In this document: one piece after another, positions 33,352-42,249 of the stretch | Position numbering within the stretch: position 1 is the first letter of the stretch | Layout of the letters: every line of letters begins with the position of its first letter | From: UBA2112 sp964488555 | Lineage (GTDB): Bacteria > Patescibacteriota > Saccharimonadia > Saccharimonadales > Saccharimonadaceae | NCBI GenBank assembly: GCA_964488555.1 | Contig: CAZAUF010000008.1 | Coordinates: 1-54,910, forward strand | DNA: 54,910 bases | Reading direction: 5' to 3' | Notes under the pieces: model-generated | Databases searched by the model: none | Seen by the model: the letters and a program-made list of their open reading frames with translations, nothing else | What the model was told of the DNA's origin: nothing | Translations under genes and position numbers: made by a program

Positions 33352-33648
33352 TTAAAAGCGATTGAAGTATCGATATGAGTCACCATCGCCATCTTCGTCG
33401 ATGATGTAGTCACTGTGGTCTATGTCGTTATTTGTATCGATGAGCTTGCCATACAATTGCTCTGAGTCATCGAACGAATCGGCAGGGTTTTTGAGTGCTT
33501 CTGGCACTTCTTCCACTCCTCCAAAATACATATCATCGATATCCCCATCGAGTTCCTGGACTCGACGCGCAACGCTTGCGAGCATCGATTCGATGTTCGT
33601 CACGAGTTTTTTGCTATTGTCTTCGATGTAATGCTCAAGGTTGGTCAT
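33352..33648 (-). CDS. Acidic small protein, 98 aa
   Basis: Strongly acidic, with many Asp and Glu, ending IDEDGDGDSYRYFNRF. No signal peptide or membrane segment; no family recognised. A minus-strand TACAAT at 33660-33655 ends 6 nt before the ATG, so the gene is probably leaderless. It is divergent from uvrB and convergent with the LOG gene, 1 nt away. Confidence 0.65.
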   Translation of the reverse strand: MTNLEHYIEDNSKKLVTNIESMLASVARRVQELDGDIDDMYFGGVEEVPEALKNPADSFDDSEQLYGKLIDTNNDIDHSDYIIDEDGDGDSYRYFNRF

Positions 33649-33654
33649 ATTTTT

Positions 33655-33660
33655 ATTGTA
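33655..33660 (-). promoter_or_regulatory. -10 box TACAAT for the acidic small protein
   Basis: Ends 6 nt before the minus-strand ATG at 33648; leaderless pattern. Confidence 0.6.
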
Positions 33661-33738
33661 ACATGTTTATGCTAAAATGTAAATAGTTAAGTTACGCGTG
33701 AGTGTCACCGCGCCTCTGTTAATCATCACAAAATAGTG

Positions 33739-33744
33739 TATAAT
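33739..33744 (+). promoter_or_regulatory. -10 box TATAAT for uvrB
   Basis: TATAAT ends 9 nt before ATG33754. A second plus-strand -10-like TAAAAT (33673-33678, preceded by TATGC) lies 80 nt upstream and could give a longer transcript. Confidence 0.65.
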
Positions 33745-33753
33745 AGACAGATT

Positions 33754-35736
33754 ATGGCTCATGATTCCAGTAGGTTTCGCTTGCAGACGAACTATCAGCC
33801 GACGGGCGACCAGCCTACGGCGATTGCTCAGTTGGTCAAGGGTCTCGAAGGTGACACAAAAGAACAAACATTGCTGGGTGTAACAGGTAGCGGCAAGACG
33901 TTTACGATGGCAAATATCATTGCTGAGCGTCAGGTCCCCACCCTGGTACTCGCACACAACAAGACGCTGGCAGCGCAGCTATACTCGGAATTCAAAGCAT
34001 TTTTTCCGGATAACGAAGTACATTATTTCGTAAGCTACTTTGACTACTACCAGCCGGAAGCATATATATCATCCAGTGATACCTACATCGAAAAAGACAG
34101 TAAAATTAACGATGAGATCGACCGGCTGCGCCATGCCGCTACCACTGCACTATTGACGCGACGCGACACGATTATTGTAGCGAGTGTCAGCTGTATTTAT
34201 GGCATTGGTAGTCCGGACGATTATGCTGATATGTCGATTCAGGTGATAGTTGGTGAGCGGCGGTTGCAAGACAAGTTCGTACGCCTACTCACGGATATTC
34301 AATACCAACGCAACGACATAGATTTTCATCGCGGCACGTTCCGTGTAAAAGGCGATGTGGTAGATGTATTTCCAGCAGGTAGTGACGTTGCATATCGCAT
34401 CGAGTTCTTCGGCGACCAGGTGGATCGCATCACGCGTATTGACCCGTTGACTGGTGAAATCCTCGGCGAGCCGCACGAAGTAAAAATCTTTCCAAGTAGC
34501 CACTATGTGACACCTAAGCAAAAACTGGCTCGCGCCATCGAGGGTATTCAAAAAGAGTTCGATGAACGATTGAAATATTTCGAAAAGCACGAGAAGCATC
34601 TGGAGGCGCAACGCCTAGCACAGCGAACGAAGTATGACCTAGAGATGCTCGAGCAGACCGGATTTGTAAAAGGAATCGAAAACTATAGTCGCTATCTGAC
34701 TAATCGCGAGCCTGGCGAGCAGCCTGCAACGCTGTTGGATTATTTCCCTGATGATTGGTTGCTTTTTGTCGATGAAAGTCACCAGACGTTACCCCAGGTG
34801 CGCGGTATGTACAATGGTGATCGTGCGCGCAAAGAAGTACTCGTAGAGCATGGATTTCGCTTACCATCAGCACTCGACAACCGTCCGCTTAGGTTTGACG
34901 AGTTCGAACGTCATATCAACCAAGCGGTCTATGTGTCGGCTACTCCTGGTGATTATGAATTAATGCGCAGTCCGGAGCCTGCTCAGCAAATCATCCGTCC
35001 GACCGGTTTGCTCGACCCGAAAATTATCATGAAACCCACTAAGGGTCAGATAGACGACCTGATCGCTGAAATCCGCGATCGGACGGACAAAGGCCAGCGT
35101 GTGCTTGTGACCACGCTCACCAAACGTATGGCCGAAGATTTGAGTGCGTATTTGCAAGACCTCGATATCAAGACAGCGTATATACACAGCGATATTGATA
35201 CGCTGGAGCGTGGCGATATACTACGTGATCTGCGGCTTGGTGTGTATGACGTGCTCGTCGGCATCAATCTGCTTCGTGAGGGTCTGGATCTCCCCGAGGT
35301 GAGTATGGTAGCCATCATGGACGCGGACAAGGAAGGATTCCTGCGCAGTGAGAGCGCGCTTATCCAGACGATTGGTCGTGCCGCTCGGCACGAAGAGGGT
35401 ACTGTGCTGCTCTATGCCGATACCGTCACCAGGTCCATGCAGGCTGCCATTGATGAAACCAATCGTCGTCGTGGTATACAGGAGGCGTACAACAGAGAAC
35501 ACGGCATCACGCCGCGCAGCGTCGACAAGGAAATTGGCGAGGGGCTTCGTGCTATCATCCCTATGAAAGAAGACAGCAAGAAGCCAAAGCTTGACCTCAA
35601 GAAGATTCCCAAAGACGAATACGGTAGCCTTATCAAAGATTTGACCGGTCAAATGGAGCTTGCTAGTGCTAATTTGGAATTTGAAAAAGCTGCCGAACTA
35701 CGTGATCTTATTGCTGAAATCAAGGGCAAGATGTAG
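33754..35736 (+). CDS. uvrB: Excinuclease ABC subunit B
   Basis: 660 aa, normal length. Walker A GVTGSGKTFTMA, the beta-hairpin region YFDYYQPEAYISSSDTY, LFVDESHQTLPQ (DESH Walker B), VTTLTKRMAEDLSAYL and the RIGRAARHEEG-type helicase motif VI (TIGRAARHEEG), then a C-terminal UVR domain (LEFEKAAELRDLI). It loads damage-bound DNA for incision in nucleotide excision repair. ATG33754 is chosen; an in-frame GTG 18 nt earlier overlaps the -10 box. Confidence 0.98.
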   Translation: MAHDSSRFRLQTNYQPTGDQPTAIAQLVKGLEGDTKEQTLLGVTGSGKTFTMANIIAERQVPTLVLAHNKTLAAQLYSEFKAFFPDNEVHYFVSYFDYYQPEAYISSSDTYIEKDSKINDEIDRLRHAATTALLTRRDTIIVASVSCIYGIGSPDDYADMSIQVIVGERRLQDKFVRLLTDIQYQRNDIDFHRGTFRVKGDVVDVFPAGSDVAYRIEFFGDQVDRITRIDPLTGEILGEPHEVKIFPSSHYVTPKQKLARAIEGIQKEFDERLKYFEKHEKHLEAQRLAQRTKYDLEMLEQTGFVKGIENYSRYLTNREPGEQPATLLDYFPDDWLLFVDESHQTLPQVRGMYNGDRARKEVLVEHGFRLPSALDNRPLRFDEFERHINQAVYVSATPGDYELMRSPEPAQQIIRPTGLLDPKIIMKPTKGQIDDLIAEIRDRTDKGQRVLVTTLTKRMAEDLSAYLQDLDIKTAYIHSDIDTLERGDILRDLRLGVYDVLVGINLLREGLDLPEVSMVAIMDADKEGFLRSESALIQTIGRAARHEEGTVLLYADTVTRSMQAAIDETNRRRGIQEAYNREHGITPRSVDKEIGEGLRAIIPMKEDSKKPKLDLKKIPKDEYGSLIKDLTGQMELASANLEFEKAAELRDLIAEIKGKM

Positions 35737-35811
35737 CTGTTGGAATAAGGTAAAAACCGATAACTAAAAGCTATATTCCAATTGTCAGATGTGCTACACT
35801 TAAGCATAAGC

Positions 35812-38466
35812 ATGGAAGATTCGTCGACGAACCCATATATACCACAGGAGTCTGAAGCTATCCGGGCCAAAGTGTATGAGCGTCAGTCTCCACTGGGGCG
35901 GATAGTCAAATGGTCTATGATTGTCACGGCCGTGATAGCCGTATTGGTTGGGGGTGGGTTATTTTTTGTGGTCCCGCTTACGACCGCTGTTGATCAAGAG
36001 GCGCGACAAAAGCTTGCTGACGCCTTGCAGCCCCCTGATCAGACTTTGAAACGTGTCAATGTCAGCTCACTCCTCGGTTTTAATCTGAATTACGACAATC
36101 GCGTCTATAGTAGTTACGCTGAAGTAGGTGACAGCTCCGCGGGTTCGGATAACAGCTCTGCTCTTGCTAATGGTGAAACGTACGAAAACAACGAACTACG
36201 TGTCAAACGAGCGTATAATTATGTTCGTATTCGACCGATTGAGAGTGTCGACACTGCTCGTACGCTGAAGCCGGTACCGCCAGAATTGGAGATATTTGCC
36301 ACCGTGACCAATGCAGATTTGGAAAAGGCTGCCTCTGTTCCAGAGAATAAAAACCTTTCCAAGCTCAGTCTGTTTGTGAAGCTTGATACCGACAAGAGGT
36401 TGGCAGAGAAGACCCTGGATGATAATACGATTGTCACTATCAACGCGACTAAGCCGGTCAGTACGACGATCAGTGATATACAGTACCAAAAAGTGCGCTT
36501 TACAACCACCAACGACAACTATCGTGTCTCCAATGTCAAATACGATGATTGTTATTATGCTATCCAGTATGATCAACCATTTTCTATCTGTGTCAGCAAC
36601 GTCAGACCCACTAGTGTGAGCGCGGCTAGCCTAGTAGAGCAAGTGTTTGGCTCGTTGACATTTGAGCAACCGCAACAGTCTACAGAGACGTCATCAAGTG
36701 CTGCTGATGATACGGATGAAGCGCAAAAAACTTCGTTTGTATTTCCGCTGGCACGCCTGGCTCAGACGACCATCACTGACGAAACAGCCGACACAGAAGG
36801 TGCTACTGTCGACACTACTGCTAATGACCCAGGGCAGTCTCCATTGATTACGATTACACCGGAGTATTACGGCAATGCTGACAGTCTCAGTGCGATCGCT
36901 AAGACACAGCCGAGTGTGGTGCGTGTTGGCATGCTATACTGCGCCGATCTGTCACTGAAGTTTGAGAGTGGCGACACCGCAACAACACTTAGCGATGCGT
37001 GTACGGGTAATGTAGCGAGCGGTGTGTTCGTGTCGAAAGATGGCTATGTTGCTACAACCGGTCATGCGATTCGTACGCAGAAAAAGGCTGCGATTAGCGG
37101 ATATATAAACTTTGCTTCCACGCAAGACCAGATGCTTGAACGTCTGCAACGGATACTTGATTACCTACTCAAAGCAAATATCATACTGCAGTCAGATGCC
37201 GATTACCTGAAGACAGGTGCGTCAATAGGCGACCAGGAAGCACTTGCCAAGGTGGAGAATATAGCTTCTGTGATTCCGGATAACTTCATCGTTCCTGTCA
37301 AGGAAGAATACACCTATGCTATCCAGCCAACTGAAAAGCCAATCGTTATCAACCGCAGTGATACCAATAAGCCGTCCTTTGCCTATTCCGATAGTGTATT
37401 GAGTGCCAAGTACGTCGCGTCGAATTATGATGCCAGCAAGTCAATTCAGGAAGTGTTTGGCAGTGCGACACCATCGACTGACGTGGGTCTGCTCAAAGTG
37501 GATGGTAGTTTCCCTGACGTTCCTATAGCTTCGAACGAGGATGTAAAGTCCAATGATATCTTGAATACGATTGGCTACTCTGCTTATAGTGACAGTTCAC
37601 TTACTATCGACAAGATTCGCAATTTACCTGTCGTGACGACCAACAAGGTTGATCAGTCATACGAAAAGGATGGCACTCGTCTCATCCAGACGGATACACC
37701 AGTCTTGCCGGGCAATGATGGCGCGCCAGTGATGGACGCTAACGGTCAGCTGGTTGGGTTTGCTGTCTACGGACTCTCGTATTGTCCGGATCAGCTTTGT
37801 TTCGCAAACGGCACAGTTCGTTCATCGTCAGAGTTGCTCAAACTGCTAGATGATAACAATATACAGCTACAAACCGGCAATCCGTCTGCAACGAGCTGGT
37901 CTAGTGGCGTCGACCAGTATTTCCGTGCAAATTATTCTGCGAGCGCAGGTGATTTTGCCAAGGCGGGTGGTCTTTACGGCTTCAATCGATGGGCAGAGCC
38001 ATTGCAGAAACTAGCTGTCGCAGGACAGGGTAGCAAACACGACACCTCGCTCATGAATCAATTGCAGACAGTTATGATTGTTATACTGGCTATTTCTGTG
38101 GTTGCGACAACTTTATCGGCTATCCTCTTTTTCCTGCACAGGAAACGAATTAATCAGCTTCAGGTCGGTCACTACGGTGCCGCAGTAGCTGCACCATCTG
38201 TTGCGGCTCCACCTGTCGCACCGGTGGCTACGATGCCTCCATCGGCACCGGCGCAGCCCGCTCCTCCGACGGCACCTGTACAGCCTACTGCACCCACAGT
38301 GCCACAGCAAGACGCATCGCCAATAATTCCCATTCGCGACCACTCTCCTGCTATGCCAGGAGCAGCGCAGCCGCAACAGACGCCGCCAGTACCCCCTGCT
38401 TCACCTGAACAATCGCAGTCAGCAACTCAGCCGCAGACGCCACCCGAAGATCCGTTTTATAAATAA
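35812..38466 (+). CDS. Membrane-anchored trypsin-fold protein with Ser-to-Asp active-site change
   Basis: 884 aa. An N-terminal helix (about 32-58), a large extracytoplasmic part, a second helix near residues 752-775, and a cytoplasmic Pro/Ala-rich tail (about 785-880). The outer part contains an HtrA/trypsin-like core: GVFVSKDGYVATTGHAI (His418), STDVGLLKV (Asp557) and PGNDGAPVMDANGQLVGF, where Asp636 takes the place of the nucleophile in GNSGGP. The Asp-to-nucleophile spacing (79) fits HtrA (75); between His and Asp there is an insert of about 110 residues. It is probably a non-catalytic scaffold or sensor. A TACACT -10 lies 11 nt before the ATG. Confidence 0.82.
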   Translation: MEDSSTNPYIPQESEAIRAKVYERQSPLGRIVKWSMIVTAVIAVLVGGGLFFVVPLTTAVDQEARQKLADALQPPDQTLKRVNVSSLLGFNLNYDNRVYSSYAEVGDSSAGSDNSSALANGETYENNELRVKRAYNYVRIRPIESVDTARTLKPVPPELEIFATVTNADLEKAASVPENKNLSKLSLFVKLDTDKRLAEKTLDDNTIVTINATKPVSTTISDIQYQKVRFTTTNDNYRVSNVKYDDCYYAIQYDQPFSICVSNVRPTSVSAASLVEQVFGSLTFEQPQQSTETSSSAADDTDEAQKTSFVFPLARLAQTTITDETADTEGATVDTTANDPGQSPLITITPEYYGNADSLSAIAKTQPSVVRVGMLYCADLSLKFESGDTATTLSDACTGNVASGVFVSKDGYVATTGHAIRTQKKAAISGYINFASTQDQMLERLQRILDYLLKANIILQSDADYLKTGASIGDQEALAKVENIASVIPDNFIVPVKEEYTYAIQPTEKPIVINRSDTNKPSFAYSDSVLSAKYVASNYDASKSIQEVFGSATPSTDVGLLKVDGSFPDVPIASNEDVKSNDILNTIGYSAYSDSSLTIDKIRNLPVVTTNKVDQSYEKDGTRLIQTDTPVLPGNDGAPVMDANGQLVGFAVYGLSYCPDQLCFANGTVRSSSELLKLLDDNNIQLQTGNPSATSWSSGVDQYFRANYSASAGDFAKAGGLYGFNRWAEPLQKLAVAGQGSKHDTSLMNQLQTVMIVILAISVVATTLSAILFFLHRKRINQLQVGHYGAAVAAPSVAAPPVAPVATMPPSAPAQPAPPTAPVQPTAPTVPQQDASPIIPIRDHSPAMPGAAQPQQTPPVPPASPEQSQSATQPQTPPEDPFYK

Positions 38467-38489
38467 TACGGCCATACTGCGTAAGCGTG

Positions 38490-38518
38490 TTGCTTTATAG
38501 ACAACTTGCTGATACTAT
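38490..38518 (+). promoter_or_regulatory. Promoter of the oxygenase-like gene
   Basis: TTGCTT (38490-38495), 17-nt spacer, TACTAT (38513-38518); the leader has a strong GGAGGGGG before ATG38545. Confidence 0.6.
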
Positions 38519-38544
38519 CGTCATATAAAGCATCGGAGGGGGAA

Positions 38545-39513
38545 ATGGCAGGAGAGCTAATACGTTTCGCCACACTGGATAGGGAGCAGGCGCGGTTGAA
38601 GTTTCGACCGGGAGCACCAAGTCTCGAATCAGAACCGAAGAGCAGGCTTGAGAGCGCGCTTCGCAAGAGCGGTATCGCAAAGGTAAGAACGGGTGTTGAT
38701 ACGGATGAGTTTCAGCAACTCAGCGATGAGTACGCAGTGTGTATCGAAGAGCATGGAGATTTCCTGGATTGGACAGCAAGTCACTTCGACAAAAACGGTA
38801 TACCAGAGGACGGACATGTACGCAAAGACATCTCGTTTAACAAGGCAGGTATGCAAATAGTTGACCCAAAAAATCTGTTTCACTTCAACAACGCGCTTTG
38901 GGCGCGATGGACACTTGATCGGCCGGCACGAATGCCGGCCGATTTTTATGAGTTCATGGAGCATGGTTTCCAGCTGCACAGCGACCTGACCAAAGCCGCA
39001 CGTCGACTCATCGCTGTGATGGATCGGTCATATGTCGGTATGAATGAGCTGTTTTTCCCGATGCGTATGGCAGCGACAACCTTGAGATTACTCCGCTACG
39101 ATGGCTATAGAACGCATGATGACGATGGTAAACTGATTGTCGAAAATGGCGCGTGTGTAGCGAAGCCACACTATGACCGCGGAGGCATGACCATACAGGC
39201 ATATTCGAGTGCTCCCGGATTTTGGATACGACCGCAAGATGCCGACATTCATAATTACGAACGAGTACATCCACCGTATGGCAAAGATCAATCACAGATG
39301 TTTTTTGGATCAGGTTTTCGTGCGGTGTACGGTACCGATACGCCTATACTCCCGCTCTACCACGGAGTGGATAGAATTTTTGACAGCGAGTCAGATTATG
39401 TCCCGCCCCGTACAGCGGCAATTCTGTTTACTGACGCGCCGCTAGTAGATTTTGGGATCACAAGTCTAGAAACTCAACCAGAGCGCGTTGATAGAGACAA
39501 CCTGACTGTTTAA
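38545..39513 (+). CDS. 2OG-Fe(II) oxygenase-like protein (isopenicillin-N-synthase fold)
   Basis: 322 aa. The C-terminal half follows the 2-oxoglutarate/iron oxygenase pattern: LRLLRYDGY, then HYDRGGMTIQAYSSAPGFWI with iron ligands His209 and Asp211, YHGVDR with the third ligand His273, and PPRTAAILFTDAP with Arg289 at the RxS position that binds the 2OG carboxylate (Ala replaces Ser). The N-terminal half is less conserved. Substrate unknown. GGAGGGGG fixes ATG38545. A terminator-like hairpin lies inside the reading frame at 38918-38947. The 3' end overlaps the convergent GtrA gene by 4 nt. Confidence 0.75.
   Translation: MAGELIRFATLDREQARLKFRPGAPSLESEPKSRLESALRKSGIAKVRTGVDTDEFQQLSDEYAVCIEEHGDFLDWTASHFDKNGIPEDGHVRKDISFNKAGMQIVDPKNLFHFNNALWARWTLDRPARMPADFYEFMEHGFQLHSDLTKAARRLIAVMDRSYVGMNELFFPMRMAATTLRLLRYDGYRTHDDDGKLIVENGACVAKPHYDRGGMTIQAYSSAPGFWIRPQDADIHNYERVHPPYGKDQSQMFFGSGFRAVYGTDTPILPLYHGVDRIFDSESDYVPPRTAAILFTDAPLVDFGITSLETQPERVDRDNLTV
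38918..38947 (+). terminator. Intragenic terminator-like hairpin in the oxygenase-like gene
   Basis: ATCGGCCGGCA (38918-38928), CGAA loop, TGCCGGCCGAT (38933-38943), then TTTT. An 11-bp GC-rich perfect stem inside coding sequence; its activity is unproven. Confidence 0.45.
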
Positions 39514-39992
39514 GCTCGTTTTGCTGCGCGCCGTGATGCGAATAATCCATGGCGTCGTGAAGGTGCAAAGACCCAGAAGCGCAGACCGATAAATGTCCAT
39601 AGCATCGATAATGCGGCCGAGATGAACTGACCTATATACGGTGAAATGCCAAACAGTGTGTAAAGGTGCCAGGTGATATTGAAAACGACCAGCGCGCTGA
39701 CGCTCATAAATATGATGAAGCGAAAGATTTCGGTCGTTGTTTTGCGCTTTGCTCGTGAACTGGTAAATACCCAGCGGTCGTCGACGACAAAGAACACCGC
39801 GTTTGCCAAGACTGTTGCGACGAGAAGTGCCTGGAACTTATCGACATTGAGTCCCTTGTCCAAGCCTAGATTGATGAGGTAAGTTCCCCAGAACGGTATG
39901 TTACCTGCGAGCTGTAGTTTGATAAATTCCCAGCCAAGCTGCAAAAGTGCGCGTCGTCTTTTTGCTTTTAAGAACTTTTTTCGTCTAGGCAT
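39510..39992 (-). CDS. GtrA-like membrane protein
   Basis: 160 aa with four hydrophobic helices and basic ends. FFVVDDRWVF and SMLWTFIGLRFWVF correspond to the paired N-R-x-W-V-F motifs of the GtrA family. GtrA-type proteins are thought to flip or shuttle lipid-linked sugars for surface polysaccharides. Minus-strand TATAGT (40005-40000) lies 7 nt before the ATG, again a leaderless arrangement. galU, 6 kb downstream, is a possible partner in sugar supply (inference). Confidence 0.8.
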   Translation of the reverse strand: MPRRKKFLKAKRRRALLQLGWEFIKLQLAGNIPFWGTYLINLGLDKGLNVDKFQALLVATVLANAVFFVVDDRWVFTSSRAKRKTTTEIFRFIIFMSVSALVVFNITWHLYTLFGISPYIGQFISAALSMLWTFIGLRFWVFAPSRRHGLFASRRAAKRA

Positions 39993-40034
39993 AACCGGTA
40001 CTATAAAGTATAGCAGAGGTGGCTATAGGTGCGG

Positions 40035-40040
40035 TACAAT
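40035..40040 (+). promoter_or_regulatory. -10 box TACAAT, leaderless start of the ABC operon
   Basis: TACAAT ends 7 nt before ATG40048. Confidence 0.65.
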
Positions 40041-40047
40041 AGTCGTT

Positions 40048-40806
40048 ATGGGAAATATGATTGAAGTACGCGATTTGAAGAAGCGTTACGGGGATAAACA
40101 GGCTGTTGACGGCGTCAGTTTTTCGGTCAAAAAAGGTGAGATTTTCGGCATTTTAGGACCAAATGGTGCTGGTAAGACGACGACGCTGGAAATGATGGAG
40201 ACGCTCAGACCGATAGACAGCGGTACGGTGCTTATAGATGGCATTGATGTCGCGAAAGAACCGCAAAAAATAAAATACCTTATCGGTGTACAGCCGCAAA
40301 GTCCGGCATTTCAGGATAAGACGCGACTGACGGAAGTTATCGAAATGTTCGCCGCTGCATATGGAGAGAGGGTGGATCCTATGGACTTTTTGCGCGACGT
40401 TGACTTGCAGGACAAAGCCAAGAGCTATGTGGAGGACCTGTCTGGCGGTCAAAAACAGCGCCTCAGTATCACGACCGCACTTGTGCATGGTCCAAAGGTA
40501 TTTTTTCTGGATGAGCCGACGACAGGGCTTGATCCGCAAGCTCGTCGTCACTTGTGGGACTTGATAGAAAAGGTGCGCAGTAAGGGTATCAGCGTCGTCA
40601 TGACGACGCACTATATGGACGAAGCGGAAATCCTGTGCGATCGTATTGCTGTAATGGACAATGGCAAAATTATTGCGGAGGACACTCCTAAAAATCTCAT
40701 CAAGGCCCTGCTCGACAGAGGCTTCAAAAAGAAGCAACACGTGGAGCAAGCGAACCTGGAGGATGTGTTTATTGACTTGACCGGAAAGGAGCTTCGCGGT
40801 GAATAG
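40048..40806 (+). CDS. ABC transporter ATP-binding protein (ABC-2 type)
   Basis: 252 aa. Walker A GPNGAGKTT, Q-loop near GVQPQS, signature LSGGQKQRLS, Walker B VFFLDEPTTGLD and switch His in MTTHYMDEAE. It resembles DrrA/NatA-type exporters. The start is ATG40048, set by the -10 box; a long in-frame upstream extension runs through the promoter and the divergent gene and is not coding. It overlaps the permease gene by 8 nt. Confidence 0.95.
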   Translation: MGNMIEVRDLKKRYGDKQAVDGVSFSVKKGEIFGILGPNGAGKTTTLEMMETLRPIDSGTVLIDGIDVAKEPQKIKYLIGVQPQSPAFQDKTRLTEVIEMFAAAYGERVDPMDFLRDVDLQDKAKSYVEDLSGGQKQRLSITTALVHGPKVFFLDEPTTGLDPQARRHLWDLIEKVRSKGISVVMTTHYMDEAEILCDRIAVMDNGKIIAEDTPKNLIKALLDRGFKKKQHVEQANLEDVFIDLTGKELRGE

Positions 40807-41908
40807 ATCTCTTCAGACAGTGTGGGTCTTTACCAAAGTCAACACCATCAGGTTTTTCCGTGACAAGCTGGCGATATTTTTCACCATCATCTTTCCGTTG
40901 ATATTCCTATTCGTATTTGGTGGGCTGAACTCTGGCAATAGTGACGTGTCTTTTCGTATTGCGTTGATCAACCAAAGTGACAGTAGCTTTGCAGAAAATT
41001 TTGTCGAGGATGCACGACAGAGCGGCATCTTCAAGATAGATGAAGATGCCACGACGCTTGACGAGGCAAAGGACCTAATGACCAAATCACAGATCGATGC
41101 GACAATTGTTCTTCCTGAAGATTTCGGCGATGTTCAGCCGGGCAAACAGGTACCTAGCGGACAGGCAGAGGTGATATATACCCAGAACAATACTCAATCA
41201 GGCACTGCGCTTAGCTCGGTCCTCGAAAATCAATTCAAGGAGATCAACGCCAAGCTCGTACAAACTGAGATGCCGTTTTCTGTAAAAAGCGAGCAGCTGA
41301 GCGAAAAGAGTCTTTCGGCATTTGATTACACCTTTGCCGGACTACTTGGTTTTGCAATCATCGGTATGGGTATATTTGGTCCGGTAAACGTATTTCCGGA
41401 ATTGAAGAAAATGGGTATTTTGCGCAGGCTAAGTACGACACCGCTTCGAGTGTGGCAGTATTTCTTGTCGACCATGCTTGGACAAGCGATTATCGGACTG
41501 TTGTCGCTTGCCATTATGTTCGTGGTGGCCATCGTCGTGTTTGACCTCAAGATAGTGGGTAACTGGCTGGAGCTGACAGCATTCTTGGTGCTGGGTATTA
41601 TCACGATACTTGGCATAGGTTTAGCACTTGGTGGTTGGGCAAAGAACGAACGCCAGGCAGCACCACTTAGCAATATCATTGTCTTTCCTATGATGTTTTT
41701 GTCGGGCACGTTTTTCCCACGATTTTTGATGCCCGAATGGCTGCAAAATGTTTCCGATTTTTTGCCGCTGACACCAATCATTGATGGCATTAGGCTGATT
41801 GCGACGGAAGGCAGGCATCTATGGGAAATCGCGCCGCAACTCGGGCTGACTGTCGTGTGGCTTATCGTTATTTATATCATCGCATTTCGTGTATTCCGAT
41901 GGGAGTAA
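40799..41908 (+). CDS. ABC-2 type permease
   Basis: 369 aa. One N-terminal helix (about 18-40), a large outer loop of about 140 residues, then five helices in the C-terminal half (from about 180), ending in AFRVFRWE: the layout of ABC-2 permeases with an extracytoplasmic insert. It starts with GTG40799, with AAAGGAG 6-7 nt upstream inside the ATPase gene. With the ATPase it forms a two-gene exporter for an unknown drug, lipid or polysaccharide. Confidence 0.93.
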   Translation: MNRSLQTVWVFTKVNTIRFFRDKLAIFFTIIFPLIFLFVFGGLNSGNSDVSFRIALINQSDSSFAENFVEDARQSGIFKIDEDATTLDEAKDLMTKSQIDATIVLPEDFGDVQPGKQVPSGQAEVIYTQNNTQSGTALSSVLENQFKEINAKLVQTEMPFSVKSEQLSEKSLSAFDYTFAGLLGFAIIGMGIFGPVNVFPELKKMGILRRLSTTPLRVWQYFLSTMLGQAIIGLLSLAIMFVVAIVVFDLKIVGNWLELTAFLVLGIITILGIGLALGGWAKNERQAAPLSNIIVFPMMFLSGTFFPRFLMPEWLQNVSDFLPLTPIIDGIRLIATEGRHLWEIAPQLGLTVVWLIVIYIIAFRVFRWE

Positions 41909-41942
41909 TAACAGGCGTGCGTGAACCCGTATAAGCGTATGC

Positions 41943-41948
41943 TATAAT
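41943..41948 (+). promoter_or_regulatory. -10 box TATAAT (extended TGC), leaderless start of gatC
   Basis: TATAAT ends 7 nt before ATG41956 and is preceded by TATGC. Confidence 0.7.
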
Positions 41949-41955
41949 ATCTGCT

Positions 41956-42249
41956 ATGACCACCACGATCTCTCGCGACGATGTGCTTCACTTAGCAGGC
42001 CTTTCGAATTTGCAGCTTTCTGATGATGAAATAGTTGCACTTCAGACTGATATCGGCAATATTCTTGACTACGTGCAGCAACTGAACGAGCTGGATACAA
42101 GCGGCATCGAGCCGACATACCAGGTAACAGATCTGGAGAACGTATGGCGCGAAGACGTAGAGCAACCTCATGTGGCTAATCGCGAGGCGTTACTAGCACT
42201 TGCGCCCGATCAGACAAATAACCAAATAAAAGTTCCAAAGGTACTGTAA
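41956..42249 (+). CDS. gatC: Asp/Glu-tRNA amidotransferase subunit C
   Basis: 97 aa, typical length. VLHLAGLSNLQLSDDEI, NILDYVQQLNELDTSGIEPTYQV (seen as LDTSGIEPTYQV) and REDVEQP are family hallmarks. It ties GatA to GatB. With GatAB it converts Glu-tRNA-Gln (and Asp-tRNA-Asn) to the amide form. TAATG overlap with gatA. Confidence 0.95.
   Translation: MTTTISRDDVLHLAGLSNLQLSDDEIVALQTDIGNILDYVQQLNELDTSGIEPTYQVTDLENVWREDVEQPHVANREALLALAPDQTNNQIKVPKVL

Noticed and set aside
39898..40047. 50-residue N-terminal extension of the ABC ATPase
   Set aside because: It overlaps the divergent GtrA gene and the -10 box; family members start near the ATG at 40048.
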